Shown piece by piece: positions 50,342 through 58,599 of a stretch of DNA of 64,000 nucleotides (position 1 is the first letter of the stretch; the number at the start of each line of letters is the position of its first letter). Below the pieces are notes generated by a model. That model worked only from the letters and a program-made list of their open reading frames with translations, was not told the DNA's origin and did no database searches. The stretch spans positions 248,001 to 312,000 of the forward strand of contig NZ_NIWT01000006.1 of assembly GCF_002236115.1 (NCBI RefSeq), given 5' to 3'. The translations under genes and the position numbers were made by a program. This DNA is from Pseudomonas jessenii. GTDB taxonomy: Bacteria; Pseudomonadota; Gammaproteobacteria; Pseudomonadales; Pseudomonadaceae.

Positions 50342-50713
50342 TTAGAGCATCAGCCTGACGACGGATTCGTTCGGATCGCGGGTTTTTCCGGCGGCTTTTA
50401 GCTCGGCCAGATAATCTTCCCAGAGTGCGTCATAACGTCGCCCCAGCTCGTACAGATATTCCCAGGTGAACAAGCCGCTGTCGTGGCCGTCATCGAAGGT
50501 CAATTTCAGTGCGTACTGACCGGCGGGTTCTACCTTGGTCAGTCCTACGTTGATCTTGCCAAATTGCAGGATGGGTTTGCCGTGGCCCTGGACCTCGGCG
50601 GAAGGAGAGTGCACGCGCAAGAACTCGGCGGGCAGGGTGTACTCCTCGCCGGACGCGTATTTGAGCGTCAGGGTTTTCGAGGCTTTGTGCAGCTTGATGT
50701 CGGTGGGGATCAT
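50342..50713 (-). CDS. DUF971 (GBBH-like N-terminal domain) protein
   Basis: 123 residues. The family is the free-standing version of the N-terminal domain of gamma-butyrobetaine hydroxylase (fragments: TDIKLHKASKTLTLKYASGEEYTLPAEFLRVHSPSAEVQGHG; core LPAEFLRVHSPSAEVQG). Cytoplasmic, function unproven, sometimes linked to iron-sulfur or carnitine-related proteins. It has the usual Pseudomonas place between hslU and phaC1 and may follow hslVU on the same strand, with a large repeat between. Confidence 0.9.
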   Translation of the reverse strand: MIPTDIKLHKASKTLTLKYASGEEYTLPAEFLRVHSPSAEVQGHGKPILQFGKINVGLTKVEPAGQYALKLTFDDGHDSGLFTWEYLYELGRRYDALWEDYLAELKAAGKTRDPNESVVRLML

Positions 50714-50742
50714 GGCCAGATGTCCGTCTTGTGCAGAACCTT

Positions 50743-50901
50743 GTGGGAGCGAGCCTGTGGCGAGGGGGCTTGCCCCCGTTCGACTGCGAAGCAGTCGTAA
50801 AACCGATCACCGCATTCTGATTCAGGATCGCGGTGGCTGGTTTTAGGTGCGCTTCGCGCCCCAACGGGGGCAAGCCCCCTCGCCACAGGCTCGCTCCCAC
50901 A
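50743..50901. repeat. Large inverted-repeat element A
   Basis: 159 bases with perfect 38-base terminal inverted repeats (starting gtgggagcgagcctgtggcg), and two smaller hairpins inside (cgactgcgaagcagtcg at about 50780-50796 and ggtgcgcttcgcgcc). The arms embed a REP core gagggggcttgcccccg. Lies between hslU and the DUF971 gene. Confidence 0.88.
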
Positions 50902-50926
50902 GGATCTCTATCGCTGTAAGTATGGC

Positions 50927-52264
50927 TTACAGGATATAACGGGACAGGTCTTCGTTCTGTGCCAATTCACCCAGGTGGCTGTTGACGTAGTCGGCGTCGA
51001 TCTGGATCACCTTGTCGTCATGGGCGCTGGCCAGGTCGCCGGCGCTGAACGACACCTCTTCGAGCAGGCGCTCGAGCAGGGTGTGCAGGCGACGGGCACC
51101 GATGTTTTCGGTTTTCTCGTTGACCTGCCAGGCGATCTCCGCGATGCGCTTGATGCCGCTCGGCTGGAACTCGATGCCCAGGCCTTCGGTTTTCAGCAGA
51201 GCGCAGTATTGCTCGGTGAGCGAGGCGTGAGGCTCGCTGAGGATGCGTTCGAAATCCTCAGGGGTCAGGGCCTTGAGTTCGACACGGATCGGCAGACGGC
51301 CTTGCAGCTCGGGCACCAGGTCGCTCGGCTTGCTCAGGTGGAACGCACCCGAAGCAATGAACAGGATGTGGTCGGTCTTGACCATGCCCAGCTTGGTGTT
51401 GACGGTGCAGCCTTCGATCAGCGGCAGCAGGTCGCGCTGCACGCCTTCGCGGGACACATCGACGCCACCGGAATTGCCACGCTTGGCGACCTTGTCGATT
51501 TCGTCGATGAACACGATGCCGTGCTGCTCGACCGCTTCCAGGGCCTTGGCCTTCAACTCTTCATCGTTGACCAGGCGACCGGCTTCTTCGTCACGCACCA
51601 GCTTGAGCGCTTCCTTGACCTTGAGCTTGCGGGCTTTCTTCTTGCCCTTGCCCATGTTGGCAAACAGGCTTTGCAACTGGTTGGTCATTTCTTCCATTCC
51701 CGGTGGCGCGGAGATATCGACGCCGGCCATTTCGGCGACCTCGATTTCGATCTCCTTGTCATCCAGCTGACCTTCACGCAGGCGCTTGCGGAACAGCTGG
51801 CGGGTGTTGGAATCGGCAGTCGGGGCGTCGTCGCTGCTGAAGCCCATGCGCGCCGGTGGCAGCAATGCATCGAGGATGCGCTCTTCGGCGGCGTCTTCGG
51901 CGCGGTGGCGAACCTTGACGATTTCCTGTTCGCGCAGCAGCTTGATCGCGGCATCGGCCAGGTCACGAATGATCGATTCGACGTCGCGGCCGACATAGCC
52001 GACTTCAGTGAACTTGGTCGCTTCGACCTTGATGAACGGCGCATTGGCCAGTTTGGCCAGACGACGGGCAATCTCGGTTTTACCGACACCGGTCGGGCCA
52101 ATCATCAGGATGTTCTTTGGCGTTACTTCAACGCGCAGCTCTTCAGGCAGTTGCATGCGGCGCCAGCGGTTGCGCAGGGCAATGGCGACGGCGCGCTTGG
52201 CATCGTCCTGGCCGATGATGTGGCGGTTGAGTTCGTGGACGATTTCACGGGGAGTCATGGACAT
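50927..52264 (-). CDS. hslU: ATP-dependent protease ATPase subunit HslU
   Basis: 445 residues, AAA+ unfoldase of the HslVU (ClpQY) protease. Walker A MIGPTGVGKTEIARRLA (near residue 55), Walker B VFIDEIDKVAKRG (about 255), sensor region TDHILFIASGAFH and the C-terminal LGELAQNEDLSRYIL that docks on HslV. The I-domain (residues about 110-240) shows the typical low-similarity insert. Follows hslV by 54 bases. Confidence 0.97.
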   Translation of the reverse strand: MSMTPREIVHELNRHIIGQDDAKRAVAIALRNRWRRMQLPEELRVEVTPKNILMIGPTGVGKTEIARRLAKLANAPFIKVEATKFTEVGYVGRDVESIIRDLADAAIKLLREQEIVKVRHRAEDAAEERILDALLPPARMGFSSDDAPTADSNTRQLFRKRLREGQLDDKEIEIEVAEMAGVDISAPPGMEEMTNQLQSLFANMGKGKKKARKLKVKEALKLVRDEEAGRLVNDEELKAKALEAVEQHGIVFIDEIDKVAKRGNSGGVDVSREGVQRDLLPLIEGCTVNTKLGMVKTDHILFIASGAFHLSKPSDLVPELQGRLPIRVELKALTPEDFERILSEPHASLTEQYCALLKTEGLGIEFQPSGIKRIAEIAWQVNEKTENIGARRLHTLLERLLEEVSFSAGDLASAHDDKVIQIDADYVNSHLGELAQNEDLSRYIL

Positions 52265-52318
52265 AATATTCAGTGGACCTCAAGCAAGAATGAGCCGTGG
52301 TGCGATGGCTGCACGGGC

Positions 52319-52849
52319 TTACTCGGCGCAGTCCTGCTCCTCAATGGTCTGGGTGTGGTTGGTGAATACACAGATGTCGCCGGCGATACCGAGGGCGGTT
52401 TCGACGATTTCCCGGGCTGACAGGTCGGTCTTTTTCAGCAGCGCGCTGGCCGCGGCCTGGGCGTAGGCGCCACCGGAACCCATGGCGATCAGGCCATCTT
52501 CCGGCTCAACCACATCGCCGTTGCCGGTGATGATCAGGGAGGCGTCCTTGTTGGCGACCGCGAGCATGGCTTCAAGGCGGCTCAGGGAACGGTCGGTGCG
52601 CCATTCTTTGGCGAGTTCGACGGCGGCGCGCACCAGGTGACCCTGGTGTTTTTCAAGCTGGCCTTCGAAACGTTCGAAGAGGGTAAAGGCGTCGGCGGTG
52701 GCACCGGCAAAACCGGCGATGACCTGACCGTGGTACAGGCGGCGAACTTTTTTCGCGTTGCCTTTCATCACGGTATTACCAAGGGAAACCTGGCCGTCGC
52801 CGCCCATGACGACTTTGCCGTGGCGGCGAACTGAAACGATGGTGGTCAA
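52319..52849 (-). CDS. hslV: ATP-dependent protease subunit HslV
   Basis: 176 residues. The start is a TTG at 52849 (GGAGA eight bases upstream). It must be here, because the catalytic Thr follows the initiator Met, giving mature TTIVSVRRHGKVVMGGDGQVSLGNT; a frame start at 52897 would bury it. Threonine-type proteasome-like peptidase forming two hexameric rings with HslU. GSGGAYAQAAASALL near residue 125 is the other family motif. Confidence 0.96.
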   Translation of the reverse strand: MTTIVSVRRHGKVVMGGDGQVSLGNTVMKGNAKKVRRLYHGQVIAGFAGATADAFTLFERFEGQLEKHQGHLVRAAVELAKEWRTDRSLSRLEAMLAVANKDASLIITGNGDVVEPEDGLIAMGSGGAYAQAAASALLKKTDLSAREIVETALGIAGDICVFTNHTQTIEEQDCAE

Positions 52850-52959
52850 GGGAAGAGTCTCCACGCAGCGGGGCGAAAATGCCTTATGCCCATTCATATG
52901 GGGGTGGTGGAGAGGATTTCAACTGAAGGAAGCGGCGGGGGACGAATGGCGTGCAATAA

Positions 52960-53093
52960 CTGTGGTGAGGGGGCTCGCCCCCGTTCGGTCGCGCAGCGGC
53001 CGCAAAACCGGTATCCCGGATTTGTGAAGCAACGTGGTGTCCGGGTTTGGGGGCGCTTCGCACCCCAGCGGGGGCAAGCCCCCTCGCCACAGG
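52960..53093. repeat. Large inverted-repeat element B
   Basis: 134 bases with 26-base terminal inverted repeats (three mismatches), starting ctgtggtgagggggctcgcc; related to element A but shorter and more diverged inside. Lies between hslV and the SPOR-domain gene. Confidence 0.78.
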
Positions 53094-53133
53094 GGTTGTG
53101 GGCGACCTCAAGCAAGGTGCCCACAGGGAGGAA

Positions 53134-53847
53134 TCAGCGGCCCTGGCGTTGTTGTAACAACAAATTGCTGAAGCCTGCGCCCGCCAATTGTTTCTGCGCG
53201 GTGGTCAGTTGCTCGCGGTTGCTGAACGGCCCGACCAAAACCCGATACCAGGTTTCGTCCTTCACCGTGCCGGACTCAACCGCCACGGCCTGGCCCAGCA
53301 GGATGATCTGCGCCCGCACCTTGTCCGCATCAGTCTCTTTGCGGAACGAGCCAGCCTGCAGGAAAAACTTCGTCACAGGCGCAGCCTTGACCGGTGGTGC
53401 AGGAGGCGGAGTAATCCCGGCCAAGGCAGCCTGGGCCCGTGCGGTGTCGATCTTCGCCGCTTCGGCCGGGGTGACCGGCGTGGTCGGGATGGCCGGCACT
53501 TGCGGCGTCGGCAGGGTTTTTTCCGGCACGGCATCCGGCGGCACGATGACTTCCGATTCCGGCAGCAAGGTGTAGAAGTCGTACTTCGGCTTCACCGGTT
53601 GCGTCGGGCTCGGCGGGGTCTTGTTGGCCTCGGCGATCTTGCTGGCTTTCTGCTGTTGCTGTTGCTCGACCTTTTCACGCTTGACCGTGTCGCTGCCCTT
53701 GCCCGGCTCCAGTTTCATCAAAAACACAAGGAACGCACCGACCGTGAGGCCGATGACCATCCACAACCAACCCGGAATCGGTTGCTTTGCAGGAGCTTGG
53801 TAACGGCTGGCGCCACGCTTGGGTGCAGGTTTTTTCTTGGCAGCCAA
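53134..53847 (-). CDS. ftsN: SPOR-domain cell-division protein, FtsN-like
   Basis: 237 residues. Basic cytoplasmic start (AAKKKPAPKRGASRYQ), one membrane helix at about 25-45 (GWLWMVIGLTVGAFLVFL), a Pro/Gln/Lys-rich periplasmic linker and a C-terminal SPOR domain (FFLQAGSFRKETDADKVRAQI and WYRVLVGPFSNREQL) that binds denuded septal peptidoglycan. Its position directly after argS and before hslVU matches ftsN in other gammaproteobacteria; the ortholog call rests on that synteny plus topology. One base after argS. Confidence 0.86.
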   Translation of the reverse strand: MAAKKKPAPKRGASRYQAPAKQPIPGWLWMVIGLTVGAFLVFLMKLEPGKGSDTVKREKVEQQQQQKASKIAEANKTPPSPTQPVKPKYDFYTLLPESEVIVPPDAVPEKTLPTPQVPAIPTTPVTPAEAAKIDTARAQAALAGITPPPAPPVKAAPVTKFFLQAGSFRKETDADKVRAQIILLGQAVAVESGTVKDETWYRVLVGPFSNREQLTTAQKQLAGAGFSNLLLQQRQGR

Positions 53848-53848
53848 C

Positions 53849-55585
53849 TTACATACGCTCCAGAGTTTCCAGGCCCAAGAGTTCCAGGCCTTGCTTGAGG
53901 GTGCGTCCGGTCAGCGCGGCGAGGCGCAGGCGGCTCTGCATTTGTGCCGGGGTATCGGCGGCGAGGATCGGGCAGTTCTCGTAGAAGCTGGAGAACAGGC
54001 CGGCGACGTCGTACAGGTAAGTGCAAAGGATGTGCGGGGTGCCTTTTTCGGACACGTTGTTCAGGATTTCGCCAAACTGCGCGAGCTTCGCCGCCAGTTC
54101 ATGTTCGTGCGCCGCTTCGAGGACGATCTGGCCTTCGACTTCGCTGAAGTCCTTGCCGAGCTTGCGGAACACGCCGGCCACGCGGGTGTAGGCGTACAGC
54201 AGGTACGGCGCGGTGTTGCCTTCGAAGTTGAGCATCAGGTCGAAGTTGAAGCTGTAGTCGCTGGTGCGGTGCTTGGACAGGTCGGCGTATTTCACCGCGC
54301 CGATGCCCACCACCTTGGCGATGTTGCGCAGCTCGGCTTCGGCCAGCTCCGGGTTCTTGTCCTTGACCAGGGTGTAGGCGCGTTCCTGGGCTTCGGTCAG
54401 CAGGTCGATCAGCTTCACGGTACCGCCATCACGGGTTTTGAACGGACGACCGTCCGCGCCGTTCATGGTGCCGAAGCCCATGTGTTCCATTTCCATCGGA
54501 TGGGTCACGAAACCGGCCTTGCGCGCCACGGCGAACACTTGCTGGAAGTGCAGGGCCTGACGCTGGTCGACGAAGTACAGCGCACGATCGGCCTTGAGCT
54601 TGCCGCTGCGGTAGCGCACGGCCGCCAGGTCGGTGGTGGCGTAGAGGTAGCCGCCGTCAGCCTTGACGATGATCACCGGCAGCGGGTCGCCGTCGGCGTT
54701 CTTGAACTCGTCGAGGAACACGCATTGGGCGCCGTTGCTCTCGACCAGCATGCCTGCGGCCTTCAAGTCGTTGACCACGTTGATCAGGTCGTCGTTGTAG
54801 GCGCTTTCGCCCATCACGTCGGCCATGGTCAGTTTAACGTTGAGCAGTTCGTAGATCTTCTGACAGTGGGACAGCGAGATGTCCTTGAACTTGGTCCACA
54901 GGGCCAGGCAATCGGCGTCGCCGGCCTGCAACTTGACCACCAGGCCACGGGCGCGGTCGGCGAACTCTTCGGATTCGTCGAAGCGTTGCTTGGCGGCGCG
55001 GTAGAAGTTCTCCAGGTCCGACAGCTCGTCGCTGGTGATCGGGTTTTCCTGCAGGTAAGCCATCAGCATGCCGAACTGGGTGCCCCAGTCGCCGACGTGG
55101 TTCTGACGGATCACGGTGTCGCCGAGGAACTCCAGCACGCGGGCCACGCCGTCGCCGATGATGGTCGAGCGCAGGTGACCGACGTGCATCTCCTTGGCCA
55201 GGTTCGGTGCCGACAGGTCGACCACGGTGCGCTGCACCGGGCCGGCCTTGCGTACGCCGATGTGGGTGTCGGCCAGGGCCGCGTCCAGGCGCGAGGCCAG
55301 GGCGTCGGTGTTCTGGAAGAAGTTCAGGAAGCCCGGGCCGGCGATTTCGGTCTTGGCGACATTTTCGTCAGCCGGCAGGGCGGCGATGATTTTTTCCGCC
55401 AGGTCGCGGGGCTTCATGCCGGCGGGCTTGGCCAGCATCATGGCGATGTTGCTGGCGAAATCGCCGTTCTTCTTGTCGCGGGAGTTTTCCACCTGGATCG
55501 CCGGCGACAGGCCTTCAGGCAACACACCTTCGTTGACGAGTTGGGTGATGGCTTGTTGGATCAGCTGGCGAATGGTGTCTTTCAT
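53849..55585 (-). CDS. argS: Arginyl-tRNA synthetase
   Basis: 578 residues, class I synthetase. HIGH motif in the form HVGHLRSTIIGD (near residue 132); the MSK-type loop is replaced by the ArgRS-typical FKTRDGGTVKL around residue 380. N-terminal Add-1 domain (MKDTIRQLIQQAITQL) and C-terminal anticodon-binding DALR domain (TPAQMQSRLRLAALTGRTLKQGLELLG; core LRLAALTGRTLKQGL) complete it. First gene of the argS-ftsN pair. Confidence 0.97.
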   Translation of the reverse strand: MKDTIRQLIQQAITQLVNEGVLPEGLSPAIQVENSRDKKNGDFASNIAMMLAKPAGMKPRDLAEKIIAALPADENVAKTEIAGPGFLNFFQNTDALASRLDAALADTHIGVRKAGPVQRTVVDLSAPNLAKEMHVGHLRSTIIGDGVARVLEFLGDTVIRQNHVGDWGTQFGMLMAYLQENPITSDELSDLENFYRAAKQRFDESEEFADRARGLVVKLQAGDADCLALWTKFKDISLSHCQKIYELLNVKLTMADVMGESAYNDDLINVVNDLKAAGMLVESNGAQCVFLDEFKNADGDPLPVIIVKADGGYLYATTDLAAVRYRSGKLKADRALYFVDQRQALHFQQVFAVARKAGFVTHPMEMEHMGFGTMNGADGRPFKTRDGGTVKLIDLLTEAQERAYTLVKDKNPELAEAELRNIAKVVGIGAVKYADLSKHRTSDYSFNFDLMLNFEGNTAPYLLYAYTRVAGVFRKLGKDFSEVEGQIVLEAAHEHELAAKLAQFGEILNNVSEKGTPHILCTYLYDVAGLFSSFYENCPILAADTPAQMQSRLRLAALTGRTLKQGLELLGLETLERM

Positions 55586-55717
55586 GGTCTTCTCTTTCGA
55601 CCGCAGGCGCGGCGGCGCATCATGCGCTGGTGGAAAAACTGGGCATTATCCGTTGCGAAGACGGGCTTGCCAACCTTAGCAGGCAGGATGTGGATGTGTG
55701 GTGACAATTAGGGCCTC

Positions 55718-55826
55718 TTCGCGAGCAAGTCGAATCGTCGCACCGCCGCTCCCACAGGTTTTGAGGTGGATACAAAATTTAGTTCCACCAGAAAACCACT
55801 GTGGGAGCGAGCTTGCTCGCGATGGC
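55718..55826. repeat. REPIN 14 (atypical)
   Basis: Left half has cgcgagcaag, then a 16-base insertion (tcgaatcgtcgcaccg), then cgctcccacag; right half is normal gtgggagcgagcttgctcgc. Lies between argS and priA, both on the minus strand. Confidence 0.65.
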
Positions 55827-55836
55827 AATCTCCAAA

Positions 55837-58056
55837 TTAATACAAATCGACCGGATCAACATCCAAGGACCAACGCACCGCCCGCCCGCTCGGCATCTGC
55901 TCCAGCACCAGCAACCAACTGGCCAGCAATCGATGCAAGGGTGCTCGCGCCGTAGCCTGTACCAACAGCTGTGCACGATAACGCCCGGCCCGGCGCTCCA
56001 TCGGTGCCGGGACCGGTCCCAATAACTCGATTCCGGTCAGATTCTGCTCGGCCAGCAAACGCTCCGCCTCGCTGCAAGCCTCATCCAGGAAGCCTTCGGC
56101 CTGACCCGGTTTATGCGCCTCGGCCCGCAGCAGCGCCAGGTGCGCAAACGGCGGCAGACCGGCCGCGCGGCGTTCGCTCAAGGCCTGTTCGGCAAAGGCG
56201 AAATAGCCTTGCTCGGTCAATTGCACCAGCAGCGGGTGGTCGGCCAGGTGCGTCTGGATAATCACCTTGCCCGGCTCTTCGGCGCGACCTGCGCGGCCGG
56301 CGACCTGCACGATCAATTGAGCCATGCGCTCGCTGGCGCGGAAGTCGCCGGAGAACAGGCCGCCGTCGGCGTCGAGGATCGACACCAGCGTCACCCGTGG
56401 AAAGTGGTGACCTTTGGCAAGCATCTGCGTGCCGATCAGGATGCACGGCTGGCCTTTTTGAATGGTCGCGAACAACTGGTTCATCGCATCCTTGCGCGAT
56501 GTGCTGTCGCGGTCGACCCGCAGCACCGGATAGTCCGGGAACAGAATCGCCAGGCGCTCCTCGGCCCGTTCGGTGCCGGCGCCAACGGGGCGCAGATCGA
56601 CCTTGTTGCACTTCGGGCACTGGCGCGGCACACGTTCGACGTAGCCGCAATGGTGGCAGCGCAACTCGCCGTAACGCTGGTGCACGGTCATTCTCGCGTC
56701 ACAGCGCTGGCACTCGGACATCCAGCCACAGTCATGACACAGCAGGGTCGGGGCGAAGCCGCGGCGGTTGAGGAACACCAGGACTTGCTGTCCGGCGGCC
56801 AGAGTCTGGCCGATGGCTTGTTGCATCGGCCCGGAAATGCCGCTGTCCAGCGGGCGGCTTTTCACGTCCAGACGCAGGAAGCGCGGCTGTTTGGCGCCGC
56901 CGGCTCGCTCGTTCAAGCGCAGCAGCCCGTAGCGGCCGGTGTAGGCGTTGTGCAGGCTTTCCAGCGAAGGGGTGGCGGAACCGAGGACAATCGGGATGTT
57001 TTCCTGTCGCGCCCGCACCAATGCCAGATCACGGGCGTGGTAGCGCAAACCTTCCTGCTGTTTATAGGAGCCGTCGTGCTCTTCGTCGATGATGATCAGG
57101 CCGGGGTTCTTCATCGGTGTGAACAGGGCCGAGCGGGTGCCGATAATGATGTCGGCCTCACCGTCCCGCGCGGCCAGCCAGGCCTCGAGGCGTTCGCGGT
57201 CATTGACCGCCGAATGGATCAGCGCGATACGGGCATTGAAACGCTGTTCGAAGCGCGCCAGGGTCTGCGGGCCGAGGTTGATTTCCGGGATCAGCACCAG
57301 CGCCTGCTTGCCGGCCTCGAGGGTTTCGCGGATCAACTGCAGATAGACTTCGGTCTTGCCGCTGCCGGTGACGCCGGCCAGCAGGAACGCGTGATAACTG
57401 TCGAAGCCAGCGCGAATCGCCTCATAGGCGGCGCGCTGCTCCGGGTTTAGGGGGAGTTCCGGTTGCGCCAGCCAGTGTTCGTGGCGTGCGCCCGGGGCGT
57501 GCCGGCGGATCTCGACCTGCACCAGGTCCTTGGCCAGCAGCAAATCCAGGCTGTCCTTGCTCAGCATCAGTTTGCTCAGCAATTGATGGGCGACGCCATG
57601 GGGATGTTGGGCCAGCGTGGCCAGGGCTTCACGCTGGCGCGGGGCGCGGGCGATGCGCGGATCGTCGAGGCTGGCCCCCGGCGCGGCGGACCAGAAGCGC
57701 TCCTGGCGTGCTTCGGCTAATTCACCCTGGCGCAGCAAAACCGGCAGCGCCCAGCTCAAGGTGTCGCCGAGGCTGTGCTGGTAATACTGGGATGTCCACA
57801 GGCACAGCTTGAACAGCGCGGGCGGCAGCGGTGGCGTAGCGTCGAGCAGGGCCAGGGCCGGCTTGAGTTTCTCGACCGGCACTTCGCTGGTGTCGGTGAC
57901 TTCTACCAGAATACCGATCATCTCCCGTCGGCCGAACGGTACCCGCAGGCGCATGCCGGGGTGCAACTGGGCGCGCAGGACGCCAGCCGGAGCGCGGTAG
58001 TCGAACAGGCGGCGCAGCGGCGAAGGCAGGGCGAGGCGCAAAATGGCGTCGGGCAC
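55837..58056 (-). CDS. priA: Primosomal replication protein N' (PriA helicase)
   Basis: 739 residues from a GTG at 58056 (MPDAILRLALPSPLRRLFDYRAP); the frame extends past it into the repeat doublet without conservation. Restarts stalled replication forks. Walker A GVTGSGKTE (near residue 225), DEEH-box IIDEEHDGSYKQQEG (near 320), four paired zinc-binding cysteines in CHDCGWMSECQRCDARM and CHHCGYVERVPRQCPKC (about 440-480) and the C-terminal motifs VAGRAGRAEEPG and GELRxHxx all fit. Diverges from rpmE. Confidence 0.96.
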   Translation of the reverse strand: MPDAILRLALPSPLRRLFDYRAPAGVLRAQLHPGMRLRVPFGRREMIGILVEVTDTSEVPVEKLKPALALLDATPPLPPALFKLCLWTSQYYQHSLGDTLSWALPVLLRQGELAEARQERFWSAAPGASLDDPRIARAPRQREALATLAQHPHGVAHQLLSKLMLSKDSLDLLLAKDLVQVEIRRHAPGARHEHWLAQPELPLNPEQRAAYEAIRAGFDSYHAFLLAGVTGSGKTEVYLQLIRETLEAGKQALVLIPEINLGPQTLARFEQRFNARIALIHSAVNDRERLEAWLAARDGEADIIIGTRSALFTPMKNPGLIIIDEEHDGSYKQQEGLRYHARDLALVRARQENIPIVLGSATPSLESLHNAYTGRYGLLRLNERAGGAKQPRFLRLDVKSRPLDSGISGPMQQAIGQTLAAGQQVLVFLNRRGFAPTLLCHDCGWMSECQRCDARMTVHQRYGELRCHHCGYVERVPRQCPKCNKVDLRPVGAGTERAEERLAILFPDYPVLRVDRDSTSRKDAMNQLFATIQKGQPCILIGTQMLAKGHHFPRVTLVSILDADGGLFSGDFRASERMAQLIVQVAGRAGRAEEPGKVIIQTHLADHPLLVQLTEQGYFAFAEQALSERRAAGLPPFAHLALLRAEAHKPGQAEGFLDEACSEAERLLAEQNLTGIELLGPVPAPMERRAGRYRAQLLVQATARAPLHRLLASWLLVLEQMPSGRAVRWSLDVDPVDLY

Positions 58057-58104
58057 GCGGGGGATCTCGATCAGCGGAAGATAAAAGCGGGGTTGGATGT
58101 CCCC

Positions 58105-58195
58105 CTGTGGGAGCGAGCTTGCTCGCGATAGCGCCGTGTCAGGCAACGCATATGCCGAATGACACACCCTCATCGCGAGCAAGCTCGCTCCCACA
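58105..58195. repeat. REPIN 15
   Basis: ctgtgggagcgagcttgctc and inverted partner between divergent priA and rpmE, i.e. in the priA leader rather than at gene ends. Confidence 0.93.
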
Positions 58196-58247
58196 AGGAT
58201 CGCGTATTGGGCCGGGAGCCTAGCAGACGGTCGGTCTCAGGGACAGC

Positions 58248-58275
58248 TTGCGTGATTGGCATTGTCTGGTAGAAT
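58248..58275 (+). promoter_or_regulatory. Sigma70-type promoter of rpmE
   Basis: TTGCGT (58248-58253), 16 bases, TAGAAT (58270-58275), about 70 bases upstream of the L31 start codon. Confidence 0.55.
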
Positions 58276-58345
58276 CCGCGGCCTAATTACGTGCGGTATT
58301 CAACAATAGTGTTGGGTGGCGGCACGCTAGCCTGAGGAAGACACC

Positions 58346-58564
58346 ATGAAAGCTGATATCCATCCAGAATACCCAGCAGTTGCTGTTACCTGCAGCTGCG
58401 GCAACAAGTTCGAAACCCGTTCGACCTTCGGCAAAGCCCTGGCGATCGACGTTTGCAACGAATGCCACCCGTTCTACACCGGTAAGCAGAAGACTCTGGA
58501 CACTGGCGGCCGCGTACAGCGCTTCGCCGACCGTTTCGGTGCTTTCGGCGCGAAAAAGGCCTAA
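58346..58564 (+). CDS. rpmE: 50S ribosomal protein L31 (zinc-binding type)
   Basis: 72 residues. The paired cysteines in VTCSCGNKF and DVCNECHPFYTGKQK (Cys16, Cys18, Cys37, Cys40) mark the C+ zinc-binding form, not the zinc-free paralogue. GAGGAAG ribosome site before the ATG. A terminator-like hairpin lies 45 bases after the stop codon, inside the next gene's start. Confidence 0.97.
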   Translation: MKADIHPEYPAVAVTCSCGNKFETRSTFGKALAIDVCNECHPFYTGKQKTLDTGGRVQRFADRFGAFGAKKA

Positions 58565-58599
58565 GGCCAATCAACTTGGGAAGCCGTTGCGGTTTTTCC

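Noticed and set aside
53819..55711. 630-codon open frame antisense to argS
   Set aside because: Mirror frame of argS, without domain matches or a plausible start.
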